Shown piece by piece: positions 42,801 through 56,700 of a stretch of DNA of 64,000 bases. Every line of letters begins with the position of its first letter. Position 1 is the first letter of the stretch. The position numbers and the translations under genes were made by a program. Source of the stretch: Echinarachnius parma (taxonomy: Eukaryota; Echinodermata; Echinoidea; Clypeasteroida; Echinarachniidae); NCBI GenBank assembly GCA_037951105.1, contig JBAMJV010009401.1:1-64000 (forward strand). Reading direction: 5' to 3'. The notes below the pieces were generated by a model. It saw only the letters and a list, made by a program, of their open reading frames with translations. It did no database searches and was not told where the DNA came from.

Positions 42801-45800
42801 AAACAAGTTTCGTGAGAGACCAAAGCGGCTCATGCATAAGTACGTAAACAAGTATAAGATATTCTATTGCAGCGCTTATTTCATTCGCATAAATGGGATG
42901 TTTTAGTGTAGACCAATCCATGTCTTTAACTCTTAACGTGCCAGGGATTATAATGCTCTATGGTATTTGTGTGTATTGTGACTCGCAAAAATTCGAGCTT
43001 GGCACGTAGGAGTTAAAACTTATATTTTTGTGGGGTTAGTTTCTGCATATACTTCAACCATTTCTTGTGTCTAAACACGTTGTAAAAATGACTGGGTTGT
43101 TTTTTTAAAAGAGTAGAACAGCACCCGATCATATTATATCAACATGCTTATTTTGTTATAAGGTAAAACCATTTTTTTTTTAATCGTTTTAATCTTTAGC
43201 GGTTCTCTTATGCCTTGATATGTTCTTCTTACAAATACAATCATTAAAGGCAATGGTGAGTGTTGGTAATTTCCAAAGTGTCCCCCCCCCCGACATAAAT
43301 TGTAACGGATTTGGCTGATTTCAATTCCATATGAAAGATCATCGAAAAAAACATGGGAAATAATAATAATTCCCATTCAAATGCTCTAATTGTTGTGGAA
43401 TTGGCTTTCAAAATATCATATAAAAGTGGTTGACGCCCGGGTATCACTTTTTAGAGAACGCGAGTGCGAGGCACTCGCGTTCTAGGTCTTCATAATAAAG
43501 AACTGAAACCAAATATTTTTGTGCACGCTAATTGTGCTTAAAACTATACATATGATACGGTACTTACCAGCAATTCACTCTCCGATATGTGATCCAACTA
43601 TCGGGTGGGTTAAGATTATGATTTTTCCCTCCATTCCGCAAACAATCGGTGATATGTGCGCCTCATGGACTTCTCTCCGTGTGTTAGCGCGACTCTGAAC
43701 GAAAGGCGAACGAATGGGGCTTGCGAGTTGCGATACATACTACACGTACTATTACCGCGCACTGCACTACAGTCCCGTATTATATAGGACCTAGAACGCT
43801 AGTGCTTCGCGCTGGCTAACTCTAGAGTTAATTTGACACTTCGAGTTGTAACGGCCCTTTTTGAATGATAACAGGGGTTTTACTTTGTCGTTTGTAATTG
43901 TGTATACTTTTCGAGCATGGTGAAGTTATAACTATTAGTTTGTACCGTAATCGTGCAGGTTTTGGTTACTAAAGTTAAGTTTGACCAACACTCACCATTG
44001 CCTTTAAACACTGTCGCTGACGGGTTAACAAACGGCATTTCGCGAGTTTGTAAATTTTCGGATCGTATATGATTTGTTTCGTATAAACGTTGAGCTTTCT
44101 CAAATATAATACTAGTTATATTTGGCCTGATGCAGTTTTTTTATGTTTATAAAAGATAATATGTTTTCTTTCTTTTAAAGTTTTGTTTCATTGAGTATAA
44201 ATTGAGTCGAATTTGGTATGATTGTGAAGGTAATCTTGTACTTTACAAGCCTCGAGAAACTCAGATTTGTTGAATTGTTTTACATATTTTGTTATCGAAA
44301 TTGAAAATGAGAAAAATTCACCCTCCAAACCAGGCCCAAATTCACCCCGATCTCGTCGCTTAGATCGATGACGTATACCAAGGGGGTAGATTCTCTGCTA
44401 TATCGATTGCGCATGCGCGATCGCCGCGGAATACATCAGTTTGCGTGCAGTATTTTGTTTACAACAACTATCGCTAGCTCGTTTTGAAGCATCGGAAATT
44501 AAAAAAAAAAATCTAGAAAATTGCCCAATGTTATTGTAAAAGTACACACTTTAGCGTATGAGTGGTTATTTTCGCAAAATTATCGATTTGTTTGACAAAT
44601 TGAGAGACGCAAATTGAACGTGCCTCGAAAAAAAAATGCCCGTCAGTTGAATGATACGGAACACGCACTAGAGTTTCGGCGGGGCCCGCCCCGCGAGACG
44701 GGTTGTGCTCTAGCTACCTAGCTAGCTGCCGCGCCAACTGCCTTGTAATTTGCACTATTAAAAAGTTCCGAAAAGGAACGAAAATGCAAGATTATTACGA
44801 TCGCACCTATTCTAGAATATCTCTTATTTTACTTACATGTGTGTAAGGCTTTTGAAACAAATACGAGAACAATTACCTGCAAAAACGGTATCGAGAAGGA
44901 TCGAGAGCTAGCGCGAGCTGAATTGAAGCGAGCTGCACTAATCGCTATTGCATGCAATGCAAGACGTACGCGCCGCGCACGGCCGCGGTCCCGCGTATGC
45001 ATGTACGTCGCACCGCACGGAGTATATCATGATTTCAGTCGCAGACTAGGTGATTCATTAACCTATTTTTACTTTATCAGACACATTAATGAATACAATA
45101 ATAACTTTACAACGAATACAAGTTGTTGTTTCATTAGTTTAACAAGTTTAAACCACCATAATTGTACAGAAAATAGTTTTAAAAACCACGGAATCCTCTG
45201 TATAAAGGGGTATAATTCCAGTATATTATGTGGCAGATACCGAAGCTTCCTATTGTATAACCCCTTTCATTACGTCAGTACAACACACACAGCTGTATGA
45301 CTCCGCTCGTCGCTGGATTGGGGTTTTGAGGCAGTGTTCAATATTTTCTTTTTTTTCAATCTTTGGATGTGCGAGTACTTGGAAAGTAATATTTTCATAT
45401 TCTGTATGATTTCAACTCTCTGTAAAGATATCATTTGGCTAATATTTGTTTCTTTGAAGCAAAACTTTAAATCCAATATAGGACATAGGAGCTTCGGTCT
45501 TTCCATTGTCATATTTGCGATTGACGGAGAAAATGCGTCTTTCAGTGATGCCAATGATTTGTTTCGTATAAACGTTAAGCTTTTTCAAATATAATACTTC
45601 ATTATATTTGGCCTGATGTAGTATGTTATGTTTATAAAAGGTAAAATGTTTTGTTTTCGTTTAAATCCAATACAGGACCTAGGAGCTTCGGTCTTTCCAT
45701 TGTCATATTTGCGATTGACGGAGACAATGGGTCTTTCAGTGATGCCATGAATAATCCATCTTCCCCAGTCAGAGTTCGCATCACCCTGTTTGTGAGTTGT

Positions 45801-48800
45801 CATTATAATTTGTGTGTGTGTGTGTGTGTATTTTGTACTATGATTTTTTTTTGTATGTATATATATTTTTTTCGGTTGGGTCTTTCTGGTAGACGGTATA
45901 TTATTTCTTCCCCTTGTCTCTTATCTGGTCCCCATGGAAGAACAGCAGTAGGGTATAATGCCTCACATCTGAATATGGGTTATCCAGCCGTTCTTCTCAT
46001 CATTTGTATATTGTTTATTCATGTATATGATTTGTACAATTATTAGGTGGGCTGTACATCATACAGACCACCTCATAATTTCGTTAGAATTGCCTTTATT
46101 TATTTATTTATTATTATTATTATTCTTTATTTTTCTTATTTCCAATCACTTTTTTGTTACCAAGATAACTTGAAAATGGCTCAATCAAGTGCCTTGAAAT
46201 TTGGCACACATATATATAGGCATATGAACAAAGCAAAATAAGGTTTTGAACCCTGACCTTGACTGATGACGTCATCTAGGCGCCATTTTGTAAAATTTTC
46301 TGAATATCTTCTCATGATCATATCTTCATAACGAAAAGTTGTTTCTCATTCATATTTATCATGATCAAGGTCAATATCCGTCCGGTCAATTTCAGGTCAA
46401 AAAACGCGCGCGCATGCGTACGTGCGCGCGTGAGCGCGCGCGCAAAATTTTAAAATGTTCAAAATCGTCGCAAATTCATTTTGGATACGTTTTAGGCCAT
46501 TTTAAGCATTTTACGAAAAAACGCGCACACGCGCATGCGCGCGCGTTTTCGCGCGTACTGGCATTTTGCAACATAGAATCGCCGAATTTTCTCTGTTATC
46601 ATATTTAGCCCATCTTTCCAAGCATTTTGATACCTTGTTCACCTTTTTCTGACTAGTAAAAACGCAATGAGCTTCCGTTCAAGAAACATGTCCGTGCGCG
46701 CGAGCTCTTGTAATACATAGCATATATGGGCAAAAACATGCCTATACAAAATTCATTGTAACTCTTCAGAATGGATGGGAACTCCCAAGTTTTTTTTCAT
46801 ATTTGGATAGATTATGAGTCGGAGATATGATTTCATGTCTCATTTGACCCTCAATTAACTCATGGCGTCATCATAATGGCCTCCGAACTCAAAATTTCAA
46901 TTTGCATATTATGACGTCAGCATATTTTTGGAAAATTTATTGTATCTCTGTAAATATTGATCGATTTTCTTCCAAATTTTGATATGTTCTATCTGAGACA
47001 ATTCTCTACAAATGTGATGATCACGATTTTTCATTTTGACAAAGGCATCATGGCGTATTTTTGCGATTTAAGGAGGTATGTCATTTTTTCACATTTTGCG
47101 TGTATTCTCTATGGGACATGACTTTTTTTCAAAACTGGATTCTACATTCCCGTCTTTCGCGACCAATATCTTCTTCGTTTTAGCTTCGTTTACGCTGAAC
47201 TTCGAGTATGTTGTAGCTGAGACAATAAGCTATCTCAAATGAGCCCTTGATTATGTCTTTAATTTTAGTTCGACCAGCCCACCTATACTTGTTCTAAACA
47301 AGTATTACAATTCTAGTTATTATTATTATTCTTTATTTTTCTTATTTCCAATCACTTTTTTGTGAGCAAGATAACTTGAAAATGGCTCAATCAAGTGCCT
47401 TGAAATTTGGCACACATATATATAGGCATATGGACAAAGCAAAATAAGGTTTTGAACCCTGACCTTGACTGATGACGTCATCTAGGCGCCATTTTGTAAA
47501 ATTTTCTGAATATCTTCTCATGATCATATCTTCATAACGAAAAGTTGTTTCTCATTCATATTTATCATGATCAAGGTCAATATCCGTCCGGTCAATTTCA
47601 GGTCAAAAAACGCGCGCGCATGCGTACGTGCGCGCGTCAGCGCGCGCGCAAAATTTTAAAATGTTCAAAATCGTCGCAAATTCATTTTGGATACGTTTTA
47701 GGCCATTTTAAGCATTTTACGAAAAAACGCGCACACGCGCATGCGCGCGCGTTTTCGCGCGTACTGGCATTTTGCAACATAGAATCGCCGAATTTTCTCT
47801 GTTATCATATTTAGCCCATCTTTCCAAGCATTTTGATACCTTGTTCACCTTTTTCTGACTAGTAAAAACGCAATGAGCTTCCGTTCAAGAAACATGTCCG
47901 TGCGCGCGAGCTCTTGTAATACATAGCATATATGGGCAAAAACATGCCTATACAAAATTCATTGTAACTCTTCAGAATGAATGGGAACTCCCAATTTTTT
48001 TTCATATTTAGATAGATTATGAGTCGGAGATATGATTTCATGTCTCATTTGACCCTCAATTAACACATGGCGTCATCATAACGGCCTTCCAACTCAAAAT
48101 TTCAATTAGCATATTATGACGTCAGCATATTTTTGGAAAATTGATTGTATCTCTGTAAATGTTGATCGATTTTCTTCCAAATTTTGATATGTTCTAGCTC
48201 AGACAATTTTCTACAAATGTAATAACCACGATTTTTCATTTTGACAAAGGCATCATGGCGTATTTTTGCGATTTAAGGAGGCATGTCATTTTTTAACATT
48301 TTGCGTGTATTCTCTATGGGACATGACTTTTTTTCAAAACTGGATTCTACATTCCCGTCTTTCGCGACCAATATCTTCTTCGTTTTAGCTTCGTTTACGC
48401 TGAACTTCGAGTATGTTGTAGCTGAGACAATAAGCTATCTCAAATGAGCCCTTGATTATGTCTTTAATTTTAGTTCGACCAGCCCACCTATACTTGTTCT
48501 AAACAAGTATTACAATTCTAGTTTTATTTGTATATATGAATCTTCATGTATTGTTATGATGTTGACTTTTTATACGGAAATAAAAACAAACAAACAAACA
48601 ATCAATTATTGCCTTTAATTTTGAATCCAATATAGTCAAAATAATTATCATGCCTTATAGCGCTTTATTGTACAAACAAAACTATCTCCGTTATCATCGT
48701 TCTTGTTATATCGAAGTAGAATTTTGAGTTAACGTTAGATAAAAGCATGAACAGTATTTCAAATAATTGGTAAAGTAGGGCGGAGATGGTGTAACATTAT

Positions 48801-50129
48801 ACTTAAACAAAAAAAGGGATAGCCCCTCTTGTGCAAGCTAAATTTCAAAAGTTACGAGGTTATTGTCTTATATGAAAGAAAATGTCATTTAATAGCATGC
48901 CTGAACAAATTTGGGCTTCAAATCTCCTTTTCGTGGAGTTATAGACCTAAAACTAATAAGCCATCATGCAACGGCTAATTTGGCATTATACGTGTAATCA
49001 CCCGGTGAGTAAGTTCATACACGAATTTCACGGAGTGCAAGATCGCTATGCGTGACCCCTACATGACACGCGCTAGCTACGTGACCCGCGCACAAAGAAC
49101 AATGGGTTAGCGTTTACTAAACAAAATACCCATACCTCGTTTAAACGGACTACATGTAATTAACTATTCTTTATTTTTCAGATCTTTTTCCGTGACATAC
49201 GTTTACAAATGTCTGCTTCACAACACTTTTACAATAATAAGTACAATATTGTTTTGATATTATACTAAATCAGTTAAACTCCTTTTTTGACCGATATATA
49301 GTTTGAATGGAGGGACGCATTCGTTTTTTATTCGTAGAATCCAAATGACAGGGCTGTTCGATCTGATTTGTGTTTGTGTGTGTTACATTGATCCCCATCC
49401 GTCAACTGGAAACTGTTCAGACGTTTTGTAAAAAAGGACCTGTCCCTTTAAGGGACCTAGTAACATATCCAAACTTCATCTCGAACTGTACCGGATCTTT
49501 CATGACCCGTTCGACTTTATATAACTAATACCATCACGGAATAATTATGCTTTGGTTTTACAGATTTCTTTTTCGTTATAAATATATGTATAAATGCAGT
49601 AAAACAAGATTGAATATCATATAATAACTAGTAAAGAAACACAACAATGACTATACATGTTAATAAAACGATTCACTAACAATTCGTTTATTCTAGATTT
49701 CTGAGATCTACCGGAATAGATATGGAAACCGCTTCATAAGCGTTGTCATTTTGAATATAAGACTTGGCAGTCTCGAAGTGGATGCACAGCTCGCCCTAAC
49801 GGATAACAACGTCACTACTGACGAGGTTGCTACGGCACTGAATAGTATGCTACCAGAGAACGGCACTATCGATGGTCTAATGATGAATCCAATAAATGTT
49901 ATAGGTAGGTCCAGTTGATTGTTTGGGTGTTGTGGAGACATGCTCTCGAGTGGTACGAAGTTCAGAAGTTCTTATTTTCTCTCCTTGCCATCATGTATCA
50001 ACATTTTCTTTTCACGACCTTTAATATGTCCGTTCAGTTTGAAATACGGTCTCCCATTATGTATCAAAAGAAAATTTAATTAAATTCATTATGTCCATCC
50101 GATCAAAAAATACTACTATTACTACTAAA

Positions 50130-50203
<74 letters not shown>

Positions 50204-50422
50204 TACTTCTACTACTATTACTACTACGACAATGACGACGACGACTACTACGACGACGACGACGACTACTACTACGACGAGGACTACTACTATTACTACT
50301 ACAACTACTACTACTAATACGAACACTACTAGTACTACTACCACTACTACTACAATACTACTACTATACTACTACTGCTACTACAATACTACTACTATAC
50401 TACTATTGCTACTACAACTACA

Positions 50423-50477
<55 letters not shown>

Positions 50478-50579
50478 TTACTACTACGACGACGACGACG
50501 AGTACTACTACTACTACGACGACGACTACTACTACTACAACAACTACTTCTACTACTACGACCACTACTACTACTACTT

Positions 50580-50613
<34 letters not shown>

Positions 50614-50677
50614 TACTACTACTACTACTACTATGACTACTACTACGACCACTAGTACTACTACTACACTACTACTT

Positions 50678-50740
<63 letters not shown>

Positions 50741-50742
50741 TG

Positions 50743-50783
<41 letters not shown>

Positions 50784-53700
50784 TACTACTACTACTACTG
50801 CTACTGCTACTGCTTCTACTACTCGTCATGAAAATAATAATGATAATGATAATAATATTACGAAGTTATAATAATGATAATGCTACTAGTAATAACAATG
50901 ATAACAACTACTAATATAATATTTTGCCATTTGCCACTGCATTTAGTAATCTTTCAAGCATTTTCTTTTTGTCTAAGATGTTGACGAGTGCAGTGAAGCT
51001 ACAGATGACTGTCATGAGGATGCAACGTGTAGCGACACCATTGGTGGTTTCACCTGTTCATGTAACCCTGGCTTCACGGACACCAGTGACCAAGATCTAG
51101 GTCCAGGACGAGAATGCGGTAAATAGTTATTGCGTGACTGAACATGTGTGCAGTACCTCCTCTAGTTATGATACACTAATTGTCATCGAATAGAATAGTG
51201 ACATAGCTACGGGGGGTGGGGGGACGGGCCCCCCCCCCCCAATAATTTGGAAAAAACAATAGAAAAAATAAGGGGCCATTTTTTCGAAAAAAACAAAGAA
51301 ATACATAAGGTGTGCCCCCCAATAATTTTGCCTGCCCCCCCCCCCCCCCCCCCCCCAATCAGTCCGACCACGCTACGTCACTGGAAAAGAGGTCTGACGT
51401 AAAGACTGGTGTATTTGATGGAGATATATTTCTCACTATTCGAATATTGCCAGTATATCATCTTTACTCATATGTTTGTCTGTTTTATAATTAATTTCAT
51501 GTTTATGCGGGAATGTATACTTTTCGTTATTTTTCTTCAAATAATGGGGAATAAAGGGACATTTTCAAGGTTAATACATGTATGTATACAATCAAAACAT
51601 GAACATGATTTTTAAAAAGACAAAGATATGGATATTAATAACTACATTATAATAGTGCTAATAATAATAATGCAAATGATAATGATGATCATAATAGTTA
51701 TAATAATACATCAAAGTTTCAAAAGAGTTTTTAAAGTAGTTGTCGATGAGCTCTCTATTTAATCATTATTCAACAAAACATCACATGCCTAACTTTGTAT
51801 GAACAATGGTTTAAATTAATGTTTTTTTTCAGAGAGCGCCGTTTTGTGTTTTAATAGCTCTCTTCCAATGATTAAAGGCTTTTTTTTATTTAGTCGTGTG
51901 ATACTTGCTATAACTTTCGAGCATGGTGAAATTATAAATGTTAGTTTGTAATGTTATTGTGAAGGTTTTTGTTACTAAAGCGCAGCCTTACCACAACTGT
52001 ACTGCCCATTTAAGGTAATGACGATGATAATAACGATGGTGGCAACAAATACAGATATATTTGTAATGATGGTGATGACCATTATGATAACTCCTAGTTT
52101 GATGCAAGTGGTGATGCTTCTGCCGTGACCATGTAGTTACACAATAACTATAATACAAGTCAAACATCCGGTTACAAATTTTTTCCAGATATCAACGAAT
52201 GCCTGGACAATTCGACCTGCCACGAGAATGCGGCTTGCACAAACACTGTCGGGTCGTACCAGTGCTCCTGCATTGCTGGTTTCAGTGGCGATGGAAGGTC
52301 GTCGTGTGTGGATATCGATGAGTGTTCTGCTGGAGGGCAGGTCTGCCAGGCCAATGCAGACTGTTCCAACACGGTGGGCAGTTATACCTGCACGTGTCGC
52401 ACCGGCTTCGTTGGCAATGGGAACAATTGCACTATAGGTGTGGGCGTTTTTAATGTTTTTATTTTATTAGATAGGCACTAACAGTTTTGTAATTATAGCA
52501 CTGATATTTGTATTCGTCATTTCATTTGAATTTTTTTTCAGAAATAAATATCTAGTTTTTAATAGTTTTCTCACACTTCTCACATTGCTTATAGAAGACC
52601 AAATAATTTATTGTAACTGACGCAAATCATACTGAGTAGTCCGTCTTGAAACTGAATCATTTGCCCTCGTGAGCAGATCGAGTTGTCAAGAATCAGACTA
52701 GCCCCAAAACCTTTTTAGGGAAAGCGTCACAGTTATTTATAGCAGGAGGCAGCGGGATCCCGCAGTGGCCCGCTCGTGAACGATAAGCGCGACGTGCTCT
52801 CCTGAAATGCGTTCTGGCCGCGGCAAGGGAACTAGCTGAGCGTTACGCCGCGGCCTCCCACTTTGAACAAATTTCGAGTGCGCGCAATTTATAATTGCGC
52901 GCAAAACCGTTCCAAGCGGGATCCTGTGGTAGGACGGTAGAGATAATTTTGATGCCTCCCATTTACATATCTCCTAACCATCTGTTATATATGTAATATT
53001 CCTCAAAGATTGAGTGTGAATATCGACTCTTGTCTGAACAGAGGGGTCTATCTTCTTTGCCATTGATATGCGAAATCTCGAAAATTTTCAATTTCAATTT
53101 CAATTTATTCTTGCTTCCAACAAAAAAGGGCTGACAACAGAGACCAACATTGGACAATAGAGAACTTTACATGACAAAGATAGGATAAGACGGACACAAT
53201 ACAAACAAGTATACACTGCCAAAAGGACAAAAGAACAAAAGGACAATTTATGATAGGCCGACTGACATGTACTATGTAACTGTACCAAGGTCAGAGTAAT
53301 CTCAAGACATGCATTCATTTCTTTTAACCGACTGCCATATCAGTGATATTCCCCAAGGTGTGTGCGCATCGAACCCCTGTCTGAATGGATGGACCTGTCT
53401 ACCCAGTCAGAGCTCTCAACCTTTTCGTTGTCATTGATGTGCAAAATGACGACAATTTATGATAGGCCACTGGCATGTGTGTTTGTATCAAAGTCAGAGT
53501 AATCTCAAAACATGCATTTATTTATTTTAAAGGTGCACTGTCCTGTAAAGTGTCAGATATTGCCCAAAATGATATTTGAGACTTCAATCCTATACTAAAA
53601 TCATAGTAAGAAATGTCCGAATGATGTGTAACAATTTCATTGAAAAGGAACACTGCTTTCCAGGTTAACAAGCATTTGGGTCAGCTTTTACAGCGAATTA

Positions 53701-56700
53701 ATGTATGACGTGTATAAGGTTTATGACCGTTCATTAATGCTCTTAAGCTGAATGATGATCAACGGTTGATATCGTCATACTAAAGGGGCATTAAAAAAAA
53801 CACAATATAACCGTATTTTATTCTTCTCTTACCATAAGCCAAACAACACTGTAGAAGAGAAATATGGAAGCTAAAATAAATGTTTGCGGTGCACCTTTAA
53901 CCATTTGTCATATCAGTGATATTCTCCAAGGTGTGTGCGCATCGAACCCCTGTCTAAATGGAGGGACCTGTCAATCAAGTCAGAGCTTTCAACTTGTTCT
54001 TTGTCATTGATCTGCCAAATCTGGAAAATGTTCGATAGGCCAATTCACATTTATTATGTAATTGCAAAGTCAGTGTAATTCTAAGACATCCAATAATTTC
54101 TCTTAACTATTTGTCATATCTGTGATATTCCAAAAGGTGCGTGCGCATCGAACCCCTGTCTGAATGGAGGGACCTGTCTACCGAGTCAAACTTCTCACAC
54201 CTGTCAATGCTCGAGTGGCTTCTACGGAACAAGCTGCGAAGAAGGTGAGAAAAACATTTAGTTATGGTAGACTGTAAGGGCACATTTATATCATGCATGC
54301 CTTGGAATATTATTATTACCGTTCTAAAGTTTACACATTCTTTGTCCTCTTTGTTTTATTCGTGTCTATATATTTCGAATAATAAAAGTCTCCAGCGTTT
54401 TTTATTACCGTATGTGACATACTTAGATAGATAGATAGATAGATAATTGGTTTTATTCAATTTAAAAATACATAAAAACGCGTCAATAGTCACATGACTA
54501 AACATGAGGCGCTAACAAAAGAAATACATAGGCTACATAATTAGAAACATAATCATATAATAATATATTCAATTTAAATAATAAATTCAACAACGTATCA
54601 AACAGAAGATAATATGTATACTAAAAATACTTAATAATAATACTACCCGCAGGGGTACCCTAACAAGCACATGCACATCCGATCACACATACACTCACGC
54701 CAATAGCATGCACAAGTACACTCATCTCGAAGCAATCTTCCGATCAGCGAAACAAACCCAAGTACACTCATCTCGAAGCAATCATCCAATCAGCGAAACA
54801 AACACAGACAAATCCCACTCATCGCTCATGCAACTCCACACGCACACACACATGATACAAAATTCACGCCAACGCACAGGCACAAACACCCCAAAACATG
54901 AGATCACTACGGATTTGTGTGGATGTTAATGGAGTGCACTTTTATTACACATATATAATATCGATGGTATAAAGTATCACCATATTTACCATATATGTTT
55001 TAGGGGCGTCGATCCGTTTTTGCCATTGGGGGCATTGTCATGCCCGGAAGTTTTATTATGCGCTCATTGAAAGTGTCTTGACAGCTCGAAGACCTGACTT
55101 TGGCGGGCACCCACATTTGGGGACAATAATGGCGGTCCAGGGTGCGGAGCGCCCGGAAGCTTTTAGATTTCAGACATTTGCAACTCCTATCATGGGTGTT
55201 AAAGGGATAGTTGAGTTTTGGTAGAGAGGGCGCTACACATAATATTTTTTGTGAGATAATGAAAAACTGAGTGTAAAATTTGAAAGAGCATAATATTTTA
55301 GTGACAGATTAAACTTTATTTGATCAAAATCGGTTCAGAAACGACTGAAATATCCATAAACGTAACCATTTGTAATAAATGTGGGGCCCCACAAATATAA
55401 GATCATTTTGAACCAACCGTTACAAATTTTTAAATAATGCTTCCTCTTTTCAAAATTTTTCAAAAGAAGTTTTTTAATAGTTGTTGATTGTCTCTCTATT
55501 TAATCACTATTTTTGCGAACCTTCACATGCACAATATTTTATTTAAAATGTGTTTTTAGAGAGCGCCATCTTGAGTTTGAACGAATGTTACAAGGCTGTT
55601 TACTCAGTCGTTTGTCATTTTGAATTCCTTTCAAGCATGGTAGAGTTATAACTATTAGTTTGTAATGTAATGGTGCAGGTTTTGGTTACTAAAATTCAGT
55701 TTGACCAAAACTGTACTCTCTTTACCAGAACTCAACTATCCCTTTAATATTGTATAAAATAGTGAACCTATACTCGTAACGTATTATTAAAGGGCATAGC
55801 GAGGAAAAGATTAAGTCTTGCATAAGATGGATCCACGTGATCCTGTAGATACTATGGAGCCATCGATATAGTCATATCATAGGGCATATGGCTCCCATGA
55901 AACTAAGCAAGGGCGTCAACAACTTCTCCAAAGTGGAGGAGAGACACTTAAATTATAATTACTAGTTTGTAATGTTATTGTGCAAGTTTTTGTTACTAAA
56001 GCGCAGCCTTACCACAACTGTACTTTTAAGGTAATGACTATGATAATAACGATGGAGGCAACAAATACAGTTATATTTGTAATGATTGTGATGACCATTA
56101 TGATAACTTCTAGTTTGATGCAAGTGGTGATGCTTCTGCCGTGACCATGTAGTTACGCAACAACCATAATACAAGTAAAACATCCGGTTACGAATTCCTT
56201 CCAGATATCAACGAATGCCTGGACAATTCGACCTGCCACGAGAATGCGGCTTGCACAAACACTGTCGGGTCGTACCAGTGCTCCTGCATTGCTGGTTTCA
56301 GTGGCGACGGAATGTCGTCGTGTGTGGATATCGATGAGTGTTCTGCTGGAGGGTTTTGTCAGGCCAATGCAGACTGTTCCAACACGGTGGGAAGTTATAC
56401 CTGCACGTGTCGCACCGGCTTCGTTGCCAATGGAAACAGTTGCACTAGAGGTGTGTGTGTGTGTATTTAATGTTTGTTTTTATTGTTTTCCATAGGCCCT
56501 ATTAGTTTTGTTATTATAGTATTGATATTTTAATTCATCATTTCATTTTACATTTTGACTCAATCATATTCGAGTGATAAACATGCAAAATAAACTATCC
56601 CATCTGACAAACATGATGCCGAGTAGTTCGTCTTAAAACTTAGGATGGAATTGTCAAGAGTCATAGTCGGCCAACATCCAAATTTCATATCTGTAATTTA

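Noticed and set aside
44839..45300. Open frame of 153 codons on the + strand
   Set aside because: It lies in the CpG-rich intron patch, has no recognisable domain, mixed composition and no splice partners; chance frame or transposon debris.
46339..47814. Two identical frames of 89 codons (46339 and 47545)
   Set aside because: They lie in the duplicated element across cgcgcg stretches; they are identical only because the element is duplicated, with no known domain.
50091..50829. Long frames of poly-Thr, poly-Leu, poly-Val and poly-Ser on both strands
   Set aside because: They are translations of the ACT microsatellite.
53358..54016. Relic EGF copies as additional coding exons
   Set aside because: Both stop in frame before the last cysteines and lack a donor; they are kept as pseudo-exons only.
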